DNA from: Metabacillus_B sp050107715 | GTDB lineage: Bacteria; Bacillota; Bacilli; Bacillales; Bacillaceae | Direction: 5' to 3' | Assembly: GCF_050107715.1 (NCBI RefSeq) | Contig: NZ_JBNILN010000003.1 | Location: 352,039-416,038, forward strand | DNA: 64,000 bases | Shown: positions 8,411-17,197 of the stretch, piece by piece | How positions within the stretch are numbered: position 1 is the first letter of the stretch | How the letters are laid out: each line of letters starts with the position of its first letter | The notes under the pieces: model-generated | Database searches by the model: none | Told to the model about the DNA's origin: nothing | Seen by the model: only the letters and a program-made list of their open reading frames with translations | Program-made: the position numbers and the translations under genes

Positions 8411-9406
8411 ATGAAAACTACGATATCCGATATTGCGGCAATGGCTGGAGTTTCTAAAAGTACAGTATCCAGGTATTTAAACGGCGGCTATGTTAGTGCT
8501 GTAACCTCTGAAAAAATACAAAAAGCAGTAGCTGAAACAAAATTTGAACCGAACTCCTTCGCGCAAAGTCTAAAGCAGAAACGAACCAATTTTATTGGAG
8601 TCATTATACCAAGACTTGATTCTTTTACGATGACAAAAATGCTGATGGGGATTGACGAGAGGTTAAAAGAACTGGGCTTTCAAATGCTCGTGGCGAATAC
8701 CGATCAGCGGCTTGATAGGGAAATCGAAAACATTTATGCTTTTACAAGGCAAAAAGTTGCCGGAATTATTCTTATGGCAGCAGAATTAACTGATCAGCAT
8801 GACGAAGCATTAAAAAGCGCGGATATGCCGGTATTAATTATCGGACAGGAAAATGACAGGTACCACTTTATTATTCATGATGATTACCATGCAGGATATG
8901 ATTTAGGCAAATTTATTGATGGGAAAGGTCACCGAAATGTAATGTATATCGGGGTTAGTGAAAAAGATAAAGCGGTTGGTGTAGCCCGGAAACGCGGCTT
9001 CCTCGATGCACTAAAGCAGCGCAGCTCCTGTACGGTCCAAGTAGTAGAAGCTGACTTTTCTATGGAAAAAGCAAAAAAGGCAGCAGAAACAGCTTTAAGC
9101 AAGCACCATCCGGATATCATAGTTTGCGCAACTGACAATATGGCACTCGGGGCTATGAAAGCTATTCAGGAAAAAGGATATTCTGTGCCGGATGATATTT
9201 CTGTCGCGGGATTTGGCGGATACCGAATCTCTGAAATGGTCCATCCCGGATTGACTACCGTCAGCTTTCACTACTTTGATGTAGGGATGAATGCAGCCTG
9301 GTCCATCGTCTGTCTTCTGGAAGGAAAAAAAGTACCTCCAAAAATGGTGTCAGGATATTATATAGTCAGCAGAGAAAGCGTTAAAGAAATTCCTGTATCA
9401 GACTAA
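8411..9406 (+). CDS. LacI-family transcriptional regulator
   Basis: A 331-residue repressor. The N-terminal helix-turn-helix (ISDIAAMAGVSKSTVSRYLNG, about 4-24) is followed by a hinge and a periplasmic-binding-protein-like effector domain (FIGVIIPRLDS through FGGYRISEMVHPG). The ligand is probably a sugar, but no sugar operon is adjacent, so the target is unknown and could be distant. ATG 8411 is chosen because GCAGGAGGG lies 6 nt upstream; longer in-frame starts lack a site. A hairpin terminator overlaps the stop codon. The gene stands alone. Confidence 0.9.
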   Translation: MKTTISDIAAMAGVSKSTVSRYLNGGYVSAVTSEKIQKAVAETKFEPNSFAQSLKQKRTNFIGVIIPRLDSFTMTKMLMGIDERLKELGFQMLVANTDQRLDREIENIYAFTRQKVAGIILMAAELTDQHDEALKSADMPVLIIGQENDRYHFIIHDDYHAGYDLGKFIDGKGHRNVMYIGVSEKDKAVGVARKRGFLDALKQRSSCTVQVVEADFSMEKAKKAAETALSKHHPDIIVCATDNMALGAMKAIQEKGYSVPDDISVAGFGGYRISEMVHPGLTTVSFHYFDVGMNAAWSIVCLLEGKKVPPKMVSGYYIVSRESVKEIPVSD

Positions 9407-9427
9407 GCCCTTCGCAGGGCTTTTTTT
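9406..9427 (+). terminator. Rho-independent terminator of the lacI-type gene
   Basis: AGCCC, loop TTCGCA, GGGCT, then seven T residues, beginning at the last base of the stop codon. Confidence 0.88.
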
Positions 9428-9677
9428 ATGGAATTGTGAGCCTTGACTGACGGACAAAAAAGAGCAGTTTTTATTAATAAATATATTTATCAATGGTCAG
9501 GCTGTGAACAACTCCCGGCAGGCTGTGGAAAAAGGTTCGATATAAAGAACTTATAGATCAGGGCCATCAGACTGTTTAAAGAAATATGAAACAACTAATC
9601 ATACAGCGCAAATCTGTTTCACTAATAATTAAAAACTGTATCAATTGCCCGATGGTGCAGACGAATTAAAATGTTTA

Positions 9678-9686
9678 TGCTATAAT
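9678..9686 (+). promoter_or_regulatory. Extended -10 promoter of the first proline gene
   Basis: TGCTATAAT is a perfect extended -10 element 36 bp before the ATG at 9723. No strong -35 is visible. The rest of the 9428-9722 gap is AT-rich and shows no gene or T-box motif. Confidence 0.5.
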
Positions 9687-9722
9687 TTTTAAACAATAAG
9701 TGAACCGGAAAGTGGGAGCGGC

Positions 9723-10535
9723 ATGAAAAAGCCAGTTATCTTATTTATAGGTGCAGGAAGAATGGCAGAAGCTATGATTGCGGGATTGACAGCAAAAAAG
9801 TCCGGTGAGATCAGCAAAATAATCGTATCGAATCAATCCAATATTTTAAGGCTGGATCGTTTAAAAAGACAATATGAGGCAGAGACGGCCCTGAATTGGC
9901 AGGAAAAAGTGCAGGAAGCAGATGTGATTGTCCTCGCTGTTCCGCCGGAAGAGCATAAAGACGTGCTGCCCAAATTAAAGAATTTAATAAGCGATCAGCT
10001 AACTGTCACGATTGCAGCGGGAATCGGTCCCTCTAAGCTGGAGAAGGCTCTGTCCGGGACCGCCGCTGCCTGGATCATGCCGAATACAGCAGCTCAGGTT
10101 GGACAGAGCATCTCTTTATACTGCACAGGGGGGACACCGCTCTCAGTCCTGCAAAGACACAGTCTGGAGCTCCTGCTGGATGCAATTGGGGATTCTGAAG
10201 AATGTACGGAAGAAGAAATCGGAATGCTTACAGCTATTACAGGAAGCGCACCTGCTTTTATCTATCTATTTGCTGAGGTATTGATTGAGAAGGCGGTGGA
10301 ATACGGCATTTCCGAATCGAAGGCGGAGCTGCTTGTAAGCAGCATGGTATCAGGATCCTCTGCGATGCTTAAGAATACCGGAAATCCGGCATCGCTGAGA
10401 GAACAGGTCACAACTCCGGGAGGCTCTACAGCGGAAGGACTGGAGCTCTTGCAGGAACGGGGATTCGTATCCATGATTAAAGATGCTGTTACTACTGTAA
10501 ACAAAAAATCCGGGACAGAAAAGCAGGCGGATTAA
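9723..10535 (+). CDS. Pyrroline-5-carboxylate reductase (first paralogue)
   Basis: Reduces 1-pyrroline-5-carboxylate to proline with NAD(P)H. The 270-residue protein has the N-terminal Rossmann motif FIGAGRMAEAMIAGL, the AVPPEEHKDV segment, WIMPNTAAQVGQS, and the family C-terminal signature in EQVTTPGGSTAEGLELL. A second reductase of the same family lies at 11617 in the proHJA operon. This copy stands alone, which would suit a housekeeping or anabolic role like B. subtilis ProI/ProG, but paralogue identity cannot be settled by eye. Confidence 0.88.
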   Translation: MKKPVILFIGAGRMAEAMIAGLTAKKSGEISKIIVSNQSNILRLDRLKRQYEAETALNWQEKVQEADVIVLAVPPEEHKDVLPKLKNLISDQLTVTIAAGIGPSKLEKALSGTAAAWIMPNTAAQVGQSISLYCTGGTPLSVLQRHSLELLLDAIGDSEECTEEEIGMLTAITGSAPAFIYLFAEVLIEKAVEYGISESKAELLVSSMVSGSSAMLKNTGNPASLREQVTTPGGSTAEGLELLQERGFVSMIKDAVTTVNKKSGTEKQAD

Positions 10536-10557
10536 CCCGATTCCTTCTCCTTTCCTA

Positions 10558-10586
10558 TTGACATGTTCATTTAAAAGTTATATAAT
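10558..10586 (+). promoter_or_regulatory. Perfect-consensus sigma-A promoter
   Basis: TTGACA (10558-10563), exactly 17 bp, then TATAAT (10581-10586). Transcription should start near 10593, about 360 bp before the ydjO coding region. Confidence 0.85.
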
Positions 10587-10592
10587 TATTTT

Positions 10593-10923
10593 TGATCGAC
10601 TCGAAACTAGACTTGAGAGTACGTTAAGTTATATATGGGAAATAAACGAAGAAACATACTTTTCACCGCATTCTTACCCTCCAGGAGCATATCTTCAGTT
10701 TATCTGCTTAACAAGAAACCTTTTTCAAAACGAATTATTTGGTTTATCCAAACAACTGATTCATACTGGCACGGCCTAGGAGCCGTAAGGATGAAAGAGA
10801 GGCAGGGCTTTCGTTGTTTTGGTTTTTGGAGATTTATTCTCCAGTCTAAAGAAGCCGCTTCATAATCTCACGTATTGCGGAAATTGCGAGTAATAAAAGC
10901 TGCCTTATTTGGGTAGCTTTTTA
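10593..10923 (+). ncRNA. Long structured leader RNA or independent small RNA upstream of ydjO
   Basis: About 330 nt between a consensus promoter and the ydjO ribosome binding site without a convincing gene. Hairpins visible by eye include ACGGC/GCCGT near 10771-10788, TGGAGA/TCTCCA near 10827-10843, and a 10-bp terminal hairpin AAAAGCTGCC/GGGTAGCTTTT followed by T residues at about 10896-10923, which has the form of an intrinsic terminator. It could be a cold-responsive 5' leader, an attenuator, or a free small RNA. No known riboswitch consensus was recognised. Confidence 0.5.
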
Positions 10924-10952
10924 GTTAGAGGTATAAAAGGAGGGTTTTGATC

Positions 10953-11150
10953 TTGTATAATAAAAAACCGGTTGAGGAAATTATTACAAAAGATACGAAA
11001 ATCTGGACTTGTACAGCTGACCATTGCAATTGCTGGGTTCGGGATAATTTTAAAAGCAGTGATGAGCCTCAATGCCCGATTTGCAAAAGCCCAATGGCTA
11101 CCCAGACTAAAGAGCTTCAAGTAGTCGATAATCCATGCTCATCCTTTTAA
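10953..11150 (+). CDS. ydjO: Cold-inducible YdjO-family zinc-ribbon protein
   Basis: A 65-residue protein with four cysteines in zinc-ribbon order (CTADHCNCW, then CPICKSPM) after a short acidic N terminus with the KIWTC start typical of the Bacillus cold-inducible YdjO family. It probably binds zinc; the molecular role is unknown. TTG 10953 is chosen because AAAGGAGGG ends 8 nt upstream, whereas an earlier in-frame TTG would leave only 2 nt. It follows the long leader and is closed by a strong terminator. Confidence 0.8.
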   Translation: MYNKKPVEEIITKDTKIWTCTADHCNCWVRDNFKSSDEPQCPICKSPMATQTKELQVVDNPCSSF

Positions 11151-11157
11151 GACATCA

Positions 11158-11190
11158 ATAAGCGGCCTGAATAGGCTGCTTATTTTTTTT
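11158..11190 (+). terminator. Rho-independent terminator of ydjO
   Basis: Ten-base-pair stem ATAAGCGGCC/GGCTGCTTAT (one G-T pair) followed by eight T residues. Confidence 0.92.
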
Positions 11191-11381
11191 GGAGAAAAAT
11201 GATAAACTGGCAAGCTCTATTTGTTATTCCTCTGTTCATCTGAGGCGGGGAGAGGAAAATAAAAGAATAAAAAATTATTCCTTAACATTTACATTGTTCC
11301 TTTCAATTGTAGAATGAGGGGTGCTCCTGTTCCTGCTTACCCTATGATAAATATCTGAACATTTAGAATTAAACTTTAAAA

Positions 11382-11395
11382 TGAGAGCGCTTACT
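11382..11395 (+). promoter_or_regulatory. Possible cre-like site or inverted repeat upstream of proH
   Basis: TGAGAGCGCTTACT has two mismatches to the remembered CcpA cre consensus; the same stretch is an inverted repeat GAGAG/CTCTC. It lies about 60 bp before the candidate proH promoter. Weak. Confidence 0.25.
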
Positions 11396-11442
11396 CTCTT
11401 TCGTTGCGCGCATAACCCGCTTTTTTACGGTTTTTTCCCAGC

Positions 11443-11470
11443 TTGACACCATTTTCGGTCATGTTACGAT
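11443..11470 (+). promoter_or_regulatory. Candidate promoter of proHJA
   Basis: TTGACA (11443-11448), 16 bp, TACGAT (11465-11470), giving an untranslated leader of about 140 nt. No T-box specifier or AGGGTGGNACC antiterminator motif was found in 11191-11616, unlike anabolic proline operons, so osmotic rather than proline-starvation control is favoured by inference. Confidence 0.5.
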
Positions 11471-11616
11471 AAATAACGTTAAAGAAAACACGAACAACAA
11501 TGCGAACAGAAAAAATGCGGAATAACAGCTTTTAAACTAAGCTGCATATGAAAAGATTGGCTATCCGCAGCCACATGGATTGTTAATGTCAGCTAATTTT
11601 AAAGGGGGTCCTTACA

Positions 11617-12459
11617 TTGAAGGAATGGAAAGTAGCATTTATTGGAGCAGGCTCTATGGCGGAAGCGATGATATCCGGGATGGCAAGCTCAGGAACAGTA
11701 AGAAAAGAGAACATTTTTGCAGCAAACCGGAGCAATTCTTTAAGACTTGCTGAACTTAACCGGAAGTACCAAATTAATGCGGTCAGCTTAAAGGACCTTC
11801 CATATGAAGAAATGGATGCGTTCATCTTAGCGATGAAACCTAAAGATGCCGAGAAGGCTCTGAATGCGCTTAAAGGAAATATCACTAGGAATCAAGCGGT
11901 TGTTTCAGTAATGGCCGGTATTTCAACGAAGTTTATGGAAATGAATCTTCATGGCGGACAGCAGATCATCCGGGCGATGCCCAATACATCGAGCATGATT
12001 AAGGAATCAGCTACAGCGCTGTCACCAAGCCCTTCAACTTCAATGGAAAACGTGTGGATGGCTGAAGAACTGATGGCTTCAATAGGATCCGTTTTTCTCA
12101 TTAAGGAAGAACAAATGGATATATTTACTGGAATAGCAGGAAGCGGCCCAGCCTACTTTTACTATTTAATGGAGAGTATTGAACTAACAGCCGAGGAAAA
12201 CGGAATGGATCCCGGCATTGCCAGAAAAGCAGGAGCGCAGACCATTCTTGGGGCAGCCAAAATGATGATGAGCCAGGAAGAATCACCTGCCCAGTTAAGG
12301 GAAAATGTAACTTCTCCGAATGGTACAACAGCAGCCGGTCTCGAAGCGCTGCGGTTTAATGGAGGCGGAAATGCAATCGCGCAAGCAGTACTGTCTGCAG
12401 CAGAACGAAGCAAAGAAATGAGCGAACAAATCCAGGAAGCGAATTTGGTGAAATCATAA
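11617..12459 (+). CDS. proH: Pyrroline-5-carboxylate reductase (second paralogue)
   Basis: Last enzyme of proline synthesis, 280 residues. FIGAGSMAEAMISGM is the nucleotide-binding motif, IIRAMPNTSSMIKES and FTGIAGSGPAYFY follow, and ENVTSPNGTTAAGLEAL is the family C-terminal signature. The TTG start has AAAGGGGG at 8 nt. It leads an operon with glutamate 5-kinase and glutamate-5-semialdehyde dehydrogenase, the order known for osmostress-induced proHJ(AA) loci in Bacillus. The symbol rests on that order and on rtp nearby. Confidence 0.88.
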   Translation: MKEWKVAFIGAGSMAEAMISGMASSGTVRKENIFAANRSNSLRLAELNRKYQINAVSLKDLPYEEMDAFILAMKPKDAEKALNALKGNITRNQAVVSVMAGISTKFMEMNLHGGQQIIRAMPNTSSMIKESATALSPSPSTSMENVWMAEELMASIGSVFLIKEEQMDIFTGIAGSGPAYFYYLMESIELTAEENGMDPGIARKAGAQTILGAAKMMMSQEESPAQLRENVTSPNGTTAAGLEALRFNGGGNAIAQAVLSAAERSKEMSEQIQEANLVKS

Positions 12460-12486
12460 TGGCAGTAAATATAGGAGTGATTGCAG

Positions 12487-13608
12487 ATGACTAACAAAAA
12501 ACGGATTGTCATAAAAATCGGAAGCAGTTCTTTAACCAGCTTGCATGGAGAAATCAGCAGACGAAAGCTGAAAAGAATTGTTGAGGAAGTCGTCGAGCTG
12601 AAGGAAGAGGGCCATGAAGTGCTTCTTGTATCCTCTGGTGCAGTGGCGGCAGGCTACAGAAAGCTTGGCTGCATTGAACGTCCCACTGCTTTGACAGAAA
12701 AACAGGCAGCTGCTTCAATCGGGCAGGGGCTTCTTATGGAAGCATACTCTGAATACTTCCTTTCACACGGATATGTAGCTTCTCAGATTTTGATTACAAG
12801 AAGTGATTTTTCAGATGAAAAACGGTATATGAATGCCCGGAATACACTCAAAATTCTCCTTGACCGCGGAATCGTACCTATTGTTAACGAAAACGATACC
12901 GTGACCATTGACCGCCTTAAATTCGGGGACAATGATACCCTTTCTGCCAAAGTGGCAGGCCTGGTTGATGCAGAGCAGCTGATTATTCTTTCTGATATTG
13001 ATGGACTTTATGACAGTGATCCCCGCGGCAATCCTGAAGCCAGGCTGCTTTCGAATGTACAGGAAATCACTCAGGAAATTGAAGACTTTGCCGGCGAACC
13101 TGGCAGCGATGTAGGCACTGGAGGAATGAAATCCAAGATCGATGCCTTCAAGATGACCATGGCATCGGGCATTCCGGCTTTCCTGGGAAAATCAGGTGTA
13201 AGAGGCCTCATTAAAGATGCGGTAGATGGAACCGCCAAGGGCACATATTTTAATCCAAGTGCGGATAACGGCAGTCTCGATCACCGGAAGCAATGGATTG
13301 CCTTTAATTCAGGTCCGGAGGGCATCGTAACGGTTAATGAAAAAGCAAAATCAGCCATTGTAGAAAACAGCGGTGAACTACATGCGCAGCATGTGCTGAA
13401 TGTTTCCGGAAAGTTTAAAAACGGAGCTGTCGTCAGGTTAAAGGATCTGGACGGGGAAGAAATAGGTCTTGGTATTATCAATTATTCGTCTGACCAGCTT
13501 TCGAAATTGCAAAATACGGATTTCCAAATAGATGAAGATGAATTGGCCGTTGTTGACAGCGAAGGATTGGTTTGCCGTCTGGATCTTCCGATACCGGCAA
13601 GCGTATAA
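12487..13608 (+). CDS. proJ: Glutamate 5-kinase
   Basis: Phosphorylates L-glutamate to gamma-glutamyl phosphate, the first step of proline synthesis. The 373-residue protein has an amino-acid-kinase domain (IVIKIGSSSL at the start, LLVSSGAVAAG, VNENDTV, GTGGMKSKIDAF near residue 215) and a C-terminal PUA domain (about 280-360). The ATG at 12487 is preceded by AGGAGTG. It is the second gene of the proH-proJ-proA operon. It could equally be named proB; proJ follows from operon order. Confidence 0.92.
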   Translation: MTNKKRIVIKIGSSSLTSLHGEISRRKLKRIVEEVVELKEEGHEVLLVSSGAVAAGYRKLGCIERPTALTEKQAAASIGQGLLMEAYSEYFLSHGYVASQILITRSDFSDEKRYMNARNTLKILLDRGIVPIVNENDTVTIDRLKFGDNDTLSAKVAGLVDAEQLIILSDIDGLYDSDPRGNPEARLLSNVQEITQEIEDFAGEPGSDVGTGGMKSKIDAFKMTMASGIPAFLGKSGVRGLIKDAVDGTAKGTYFNPSADNGSLDHRKQWIAFNSGPEGIVTVNEKAKSAIVENSGELHAQHVLNVSGKFKNGAVVRLKDLDGEEIGLGIINYSSDQLSKLQNTDFQIDEDELAVVDSEGLVCRLDLPIPASV

Positions 13609-13624
13609 ACGAAGGAGGAATTGG

Positions 13625-14887
13625 ATGACTTTATTAATGGAGAGTCAAACAGTTGAACAGCAGGCTATTAACGCAAAGGAAGCAGCCAAAACATTGAAAA
13701 TGCTGCCGACTAAAGATAAAAACGATGCTCTTATTATCCTCGCGGATGAATTAGATGATCATATCTCTTTCATTTTGGAGGAAAACAAAAAGGACCTTGA
13801 AAAGGGAAAAGAAAAAGGGTACGACAAAGCCTATATGGACAGGCTTACACTGACAGAAGACAGGATTAAGGACTTTGCAGATGGTTTGCGAAACCTTGTC
13901 GGCCTCGAAGACCCATCCGGAACGATACTTGAAAGCTGGGAGCTTGAAAACGGCCTTCAGGCGGAGAAAGTGGCTGTGCCGCTGGGTGTAATCGGTATGA
14001 TTTATGAAGCGAGGCCCAATGTGACCGCGGATGCAGCCGGACTCGCATTAAAATCCGGAAACGCCATTGTATTAAAAGGAGGCTCTTCTGCCCTCCATTC
14101 CAATCAGGCGATTGTGAAAGTCCTTCACGGGGGGCTAGCAAAAACCTCCATACCAGAGGATGCTATACAATTTATCTCAAGTACAGACCGTAAAGCAGCA
14201 CAGGAGCTGTTTACAATGGAAGAACACATTGATGTGCTGATTCCCCGCGGAGGCGGTGCACTGATCAATGCAGTAGTGGAAAATGCTACTGTGCCGGTTT
14301 TAGAAACAGGAGTAGGGAACTGTCACATTTATATAGACGAATTTGCAGATCCGGATAAGGCATTATCCATTGCCGTGAATGCAAAGACAGACCGTCCTGC
14401 TGTTTGTAATGCGGCAGAAACATTAATCATTCATGAAAACTGGATGGCAGAGCACCATGACAAGCTGAATGCCGCCTTGAAGCAGCATCATATCCAGGCT
14501 TATGGGGATGATGCGGCCCTCAAGTATATCGATGGAGCATTTCCTGCGTCAGAAAGCGATTGGGCTGAAGAGTATCTTAGTCTGGATATTGCAGTAAAAA
14601 CCGCAGCAAATCTAGAAGAAGCAGTCCGTCACATAGACAAATATGGAACGAAGCATTCTGAAGCGATTATTACAGAGCATTCAGAAACTGCAGATCAATT
14701 CCTGAATGAAGTAGATGCAGCTGCCGTCTACCATAATGCATCCACAAGATTTACGGATGGCAGCGCATTGGGATTTGGAGCGGAGATTGGGATTTCCACC
14801 CAAAAACTTCATGCAAGGGGTCCGATGGGCCTGCCGGCTTTAACGACCACCAAGTTAAAGCTGAAAGGGAATGGCCAAATCAGATGA
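13625..14887 (+). CDS. proA: Glutamate-5-semialdehyde dehydrogenase (gamma-glutamyl phosphate reductase)
   Basis: NADPH-dependent reduction of gamma-glutamyl phosphate to glutamate-5-semialdehyde, which cyclises to pyrroline-5-carboxylate. The 420-residue aldehyde-dehydrogenase-fold protein carries GVIGMIYEARPNVTADAAG, LIPRGGGALI, and the catalytic cysteine in RPAVCNAAE near residue 260. The start at 13625 follows GAAGGAGG; the open frame extends upstream inside proJ without a site. It ends the proline operon, with a strong terminator directly after. Confidence 0.95.
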   Translation: MTLLMESQTVEQQAINAKEAAKTLKMLPTKDKNDALIILADELDDHISFILEENKKDLEKGKEKGYDKAYMDRLTLTEDRIKDFADGLRNLVGLEDPSGTILESWELENGLQAEKVAVPLGVIGMIYEARPNVTADAAGLALKSGNAIVLKGGSSALHSNQAIVKVLHGGLAKTSIPEDAIQFISSTDRKAAQELFTMEEHIDVLIPRGGGALINAVVENATVPVLETGVGNCHIYIDEFADPDKALSIAVNAKTDRPAVCNAAETLIIHENWMAEHHDKLNAALKQHHIQAYGDDAALKYIDGAFPASESDWAEEYLSLDIAVKTAANLEEAVRHIDKYGTKHSEAIITEHSETADQFLNEVDAAAVYHNASTRFTDGSALGFGAEIGISTQKLHARGPMGLPALTTTKLKLKGNGQIR

Positions 14888-14893
14888 CCTGTC

Positions 14894-14925
14894 AAAGCCG
14901 GCTCTAAACGGAGCCGGCTTTTTTT
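14894..14925 (+). terminator. Rho-independent terminator of proHJA
   Basis: Hairpin AAAGCCGGCTC/GAGCCGGCTTT followed by T residues. Confidence 0.93.
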
Positions 14926-15033
14926 AAAACGCATATAATCGATCCTCTATTTTAGGGGAAACCATGACGAAAGAGGGGAATACGTGTAAGATAAAGAAGG
15001 TGAATGATCTATAGAAGCAAAGGAGACATACAT

Positions 15034-15882
15034 ATGAAACTGATTGCAATCGATCTGGACGGAACATTGCTTTCGTCTAAACTAAAGATCTCAGGTGCAA
15101 ACCGAAATGCCATTTTAAAAGCGCAGGAAAAGCATCATATCATGATTTGTTCCGGCAGAGCACCGGAGGATATTCAGGCTGTATTAAAAGAATTCGATTT
15201 GAATTGTGATTTGGCAGGAAGCAACGGGACAGTCGTCTATTCAAATGGAGTACTTCTATCAAGGGTTTCGATTGAAGAAAAAGCAGCCAGGAAAGCAGCT
15301 GAGTTACTGGACAGAAGAAACGTACCATACAAGATCTATACAAACGAAGGAATTTTCGTGTTAAACAGCTGGTCAGAGCGGACGAAGGCGGCTCTTGAGG
15401 CCTGGGATGGCAAGGGCTCCATTTCTGAGAGCGAATACAGAAGAATCACAGAACAGCCTAAAGCAGACGGAGCGATTAAACTTTTTAATCAGATCGATGA
15501 TTTATTGAATAAAGAAGGATTATCCATTCAAAAATTCTTTATCTTAACTCCTGACCCGGCCATTAAGCAGGAGCTGCTGCCTTTGCTTTCCCAGCTTGAA
15601 GGCATTGCTCCCACTTCATCAGGACCAAACAACCTGGAAATCATGAACCCCGAGGGGCATAAAGGTCGCGGGCTTCAAATAATGGCTGAACAGCTGGGCA
15701 TAAAAATGGAAGACACAGTTGCAATTGGGGATAATTTCAACGATGTTCCCATGATGGAAGCCGCTGGTCTCTCTATTGCCATGGGGAATGCAGATCCGGC
15801 TGTAAAAGAGCTGTGCGATGAGGAAACCCTTAAGAATGATGATGATGGCGTGGCTCACGCCCTTGAATCGATCATTAATTGA
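15034..15882 (+). CDS. Cof-type HAD hydrolase
   Basis: A 282-residue haloacid-dehalogenase phosphatase of the Cof/YidA subfamily. Motif I is the nucleophile segment AIDLDGTLL at residues 5-13, MICSGR gives motif II, the lysine motif lies around GHKGRGL, and GDNFNDVPMM is motif IV. The cap domain lies between motifs II and III. Its substrate is probably a sugar phosphate or flavin nucleotide but cannot be told from sequence. The ATG follows AAAGGAG. cobT starts 12 bp after its stop, so co-transcription is likely. Confidence 0.9.
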   Translation: MKLIAIDLDGTLLSSKLKISGANRNAILKAQEKHHIMICSGRAPEDIQAVLKEFDLNCDLAGSNGTVVYSNGVLLSRVSIEEKAARKAAELLDRRNVPYKIYTNEGIFVLNSWSERTKAALEAWDGKGSISESEYRRITEQPKADGAIKLFNQIDDLLNKEGLSIQKFFILTPDPAIKQELLPLLSQLEGIAPTSSGPNNLEIMNPEGHKGRGLQIMAEQLGIKMEDTVAIGDNFNDVPMMEAAGLSIAMGNADPAVKELCDEETLKNDDDGVAHALESIIN

Positions 15883-15894
15883 GGAATCCCGATT

Positions 15895-16932
15895 ATGCAT
15901 AAAGAATGTGTAATAAAACCTTGCGACAGAACAAGCGGAGAGCAGGCTAAACACCATATCAATCAATTAACTAAGCCGCAGGGAAGCCTTGGAAAGCTGG
16001 AAACTCTGGCCGTCCGCCTGGCAGAAATTACTGGGCAGCCTTTTCCAGAAATAACACCGCCTGGCGTGATCGTTTTTGCGGCAGACCACGGAATTGCTGA
16101 GGAAGGCGTTTCTGCTTTTCCTTCTGAAGTCACGGCTCAGATGGCTAAAAACTTCAGCAGCGGAGGAGCTGCCATTAATGTTTTTGCCCGTCTTATAGAA
16201 GCCCAGCTTAAGGTTATTGACATCGGGATTAAAGGGACCGAATCCATCCCGGGAATTGAAGCATGCAAAATCCGGGAAGGAACCTCGAACTTTTTGAAAG
16301 GGAGAGCCATGTCAAAAAGCGAAGCGTCTGCAGCCGTTGCTTCCGGCAGAAGACAAGCGGAGGAAATGTTTCAGTCCGGCGTCAAATGCCTCATCCCGGG
16401 CGAGATGGGCATCGGCAATACTACATCCTCCACCGCGCTTCTGGCAGCTCTATCCGGTCAGAGCATTCAGTCCATTACAGGCTATGGCACCGGCATCAAT
16501 GAGGCAGAGAAGCAGCGAAAAATCAGCTTAATCGAACAAAGCCTCGCCTTGCACCGCCCTGACTCAAAAGATGCGATGGATCTCCTTTCAGCTCTTGGCG
16601 GTTTTGAGATTGCCGGAATGTGCGGTGCTATTCTCTCAGCAGCAGAACATCGCATTCCTGTTCTGCTGGACGGTTTAATTTGTACAACCTCAGCATGTCT
16701 TGCAGTGCTGATCAACCCTAATGTAAAGGACTATCTCATCGCAGGTCATCTTTCCGAGGAACCGGGACACAGAGCGGCGCTAAACTGGCTCGGCCTCGAG
16801 CCGCTTCTTCAGATGGGGCTGAGACTGGGAGAAGGAAGTGGAGCGGCGCTTGCTTATCCGCTCTTGCAGTCTGCTGCATGCATGATCCGTGAAATGGCTA
16901 CATTTGAACAGGCTGGAATTAAAGCGGAATAG
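15895..16932 (+). CDS. cobT: Nicotinate-nucleotide-dimethylbenzimidazole phosphoribosyltransferase
   Basis: Makes alpha-ribazole phosphate for the lower ligand of cobalamin. The 345 residues begin with the family segment LTKPQGSLGKLE; FAADHGIAEEGVSAFPSEVT is the substrate-binding core, EMGIGNTT follows, and the C-terminal RLGEGSGAALA includes the glutamate (E313) that acts as catalytic base in the family. No other cobalamin gene is in the window, so it probably serves salvage. It ends at a very strong bidirectional hairpin. Confidence 0.93.
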   Translation: MHKECVIKPCDRTSGEQAKHHINQLTKPQGSLGKLETLAVRLAEITGQPFPEITPPGVIVFAADHGIAEEGVSAFPSEVTAQMAKNFSSGGAAINVFARLIEAQLKVIDIGIKGTESIPGIEACKIREGTSNFLKGRAMSKSEASAAVASGRRQAEEMFQSGVKCLIPGEMGIGNTTSSTALLAALSGQSIQSITGYGTGINEAEKQRKISLIEQSLALHRPDSKDAMDLLSALGGFEIAGMCGAILSAAEHRIPVLLDGLICTTSACLAVLINPNVKDYLIAGHLSEEPGHRAALNWLGLEPLLQMGLRLGEGSGAALAYPLLQSAACMIREMATFEQAGIKAE

Positions 16933-16951
16933 TACTGAGCGAAATAGCGGA

Positions 16952-16988
16952 ACAGAAAACCCCCGGCTGGAAACCGGGGGTTTTCTGT
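16952..16988. terminator. Strong bidirectional terminator after cobT
   Basis: A 14-bp perfect stem, CAGAAAACCCCCGG/CCGGGGGTTTTCTG, with A-rich and T-rich flanks on both sides. Confidence 0.92.
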
Positions 16989-17157
16989 GTCATTAACATT
17001 CTGTTTAAATTAAGTCAGTTAACCAGATTTAAATCAGAGATAGTATGGAACGTACTTGCTAAACAGCCCCTGAACCACCGGCAAAATTTAGAGCAGAATA
17101 ACGTGATAGAAATTAATAAAAACCCTTTTCAATAAATAATAGTATGAGAACAAATTT

Positions 17158-17186
17158 AATCTAATAAAAGTATGTTCTAAATAAAC
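17158..17186 (+). promoter_or_regulatory. Ter-like site 1 (Rtp binding site candidate)
   Basis: Shares CTAA, TATG, C-N-AAAT and the terminal C with the remembered B. subtilis Ter consensus (KMACTAANWNNNCTATGTACNA core). The 17-bp core TATGTTCTAAATAAACA is repeated exactly at site 2, 253 bp downstream, in the same orientation. Located about 370 bp before rtp. Confidence 0.5.
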
Positions 17187-17197
17187 AATATATATTT

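Noticed and set aside
10558..10865. Short open frames in the ydjO leader
   Set aside because: No ribosome binding sites, no family likeness; better explained as untranslated leader.
11191..11616. T-box riboswitch upstream of proH
   Set aside because: Proline operons often have one, but no AGGGTGGNACC antiterminator motif or matching terminator was found.
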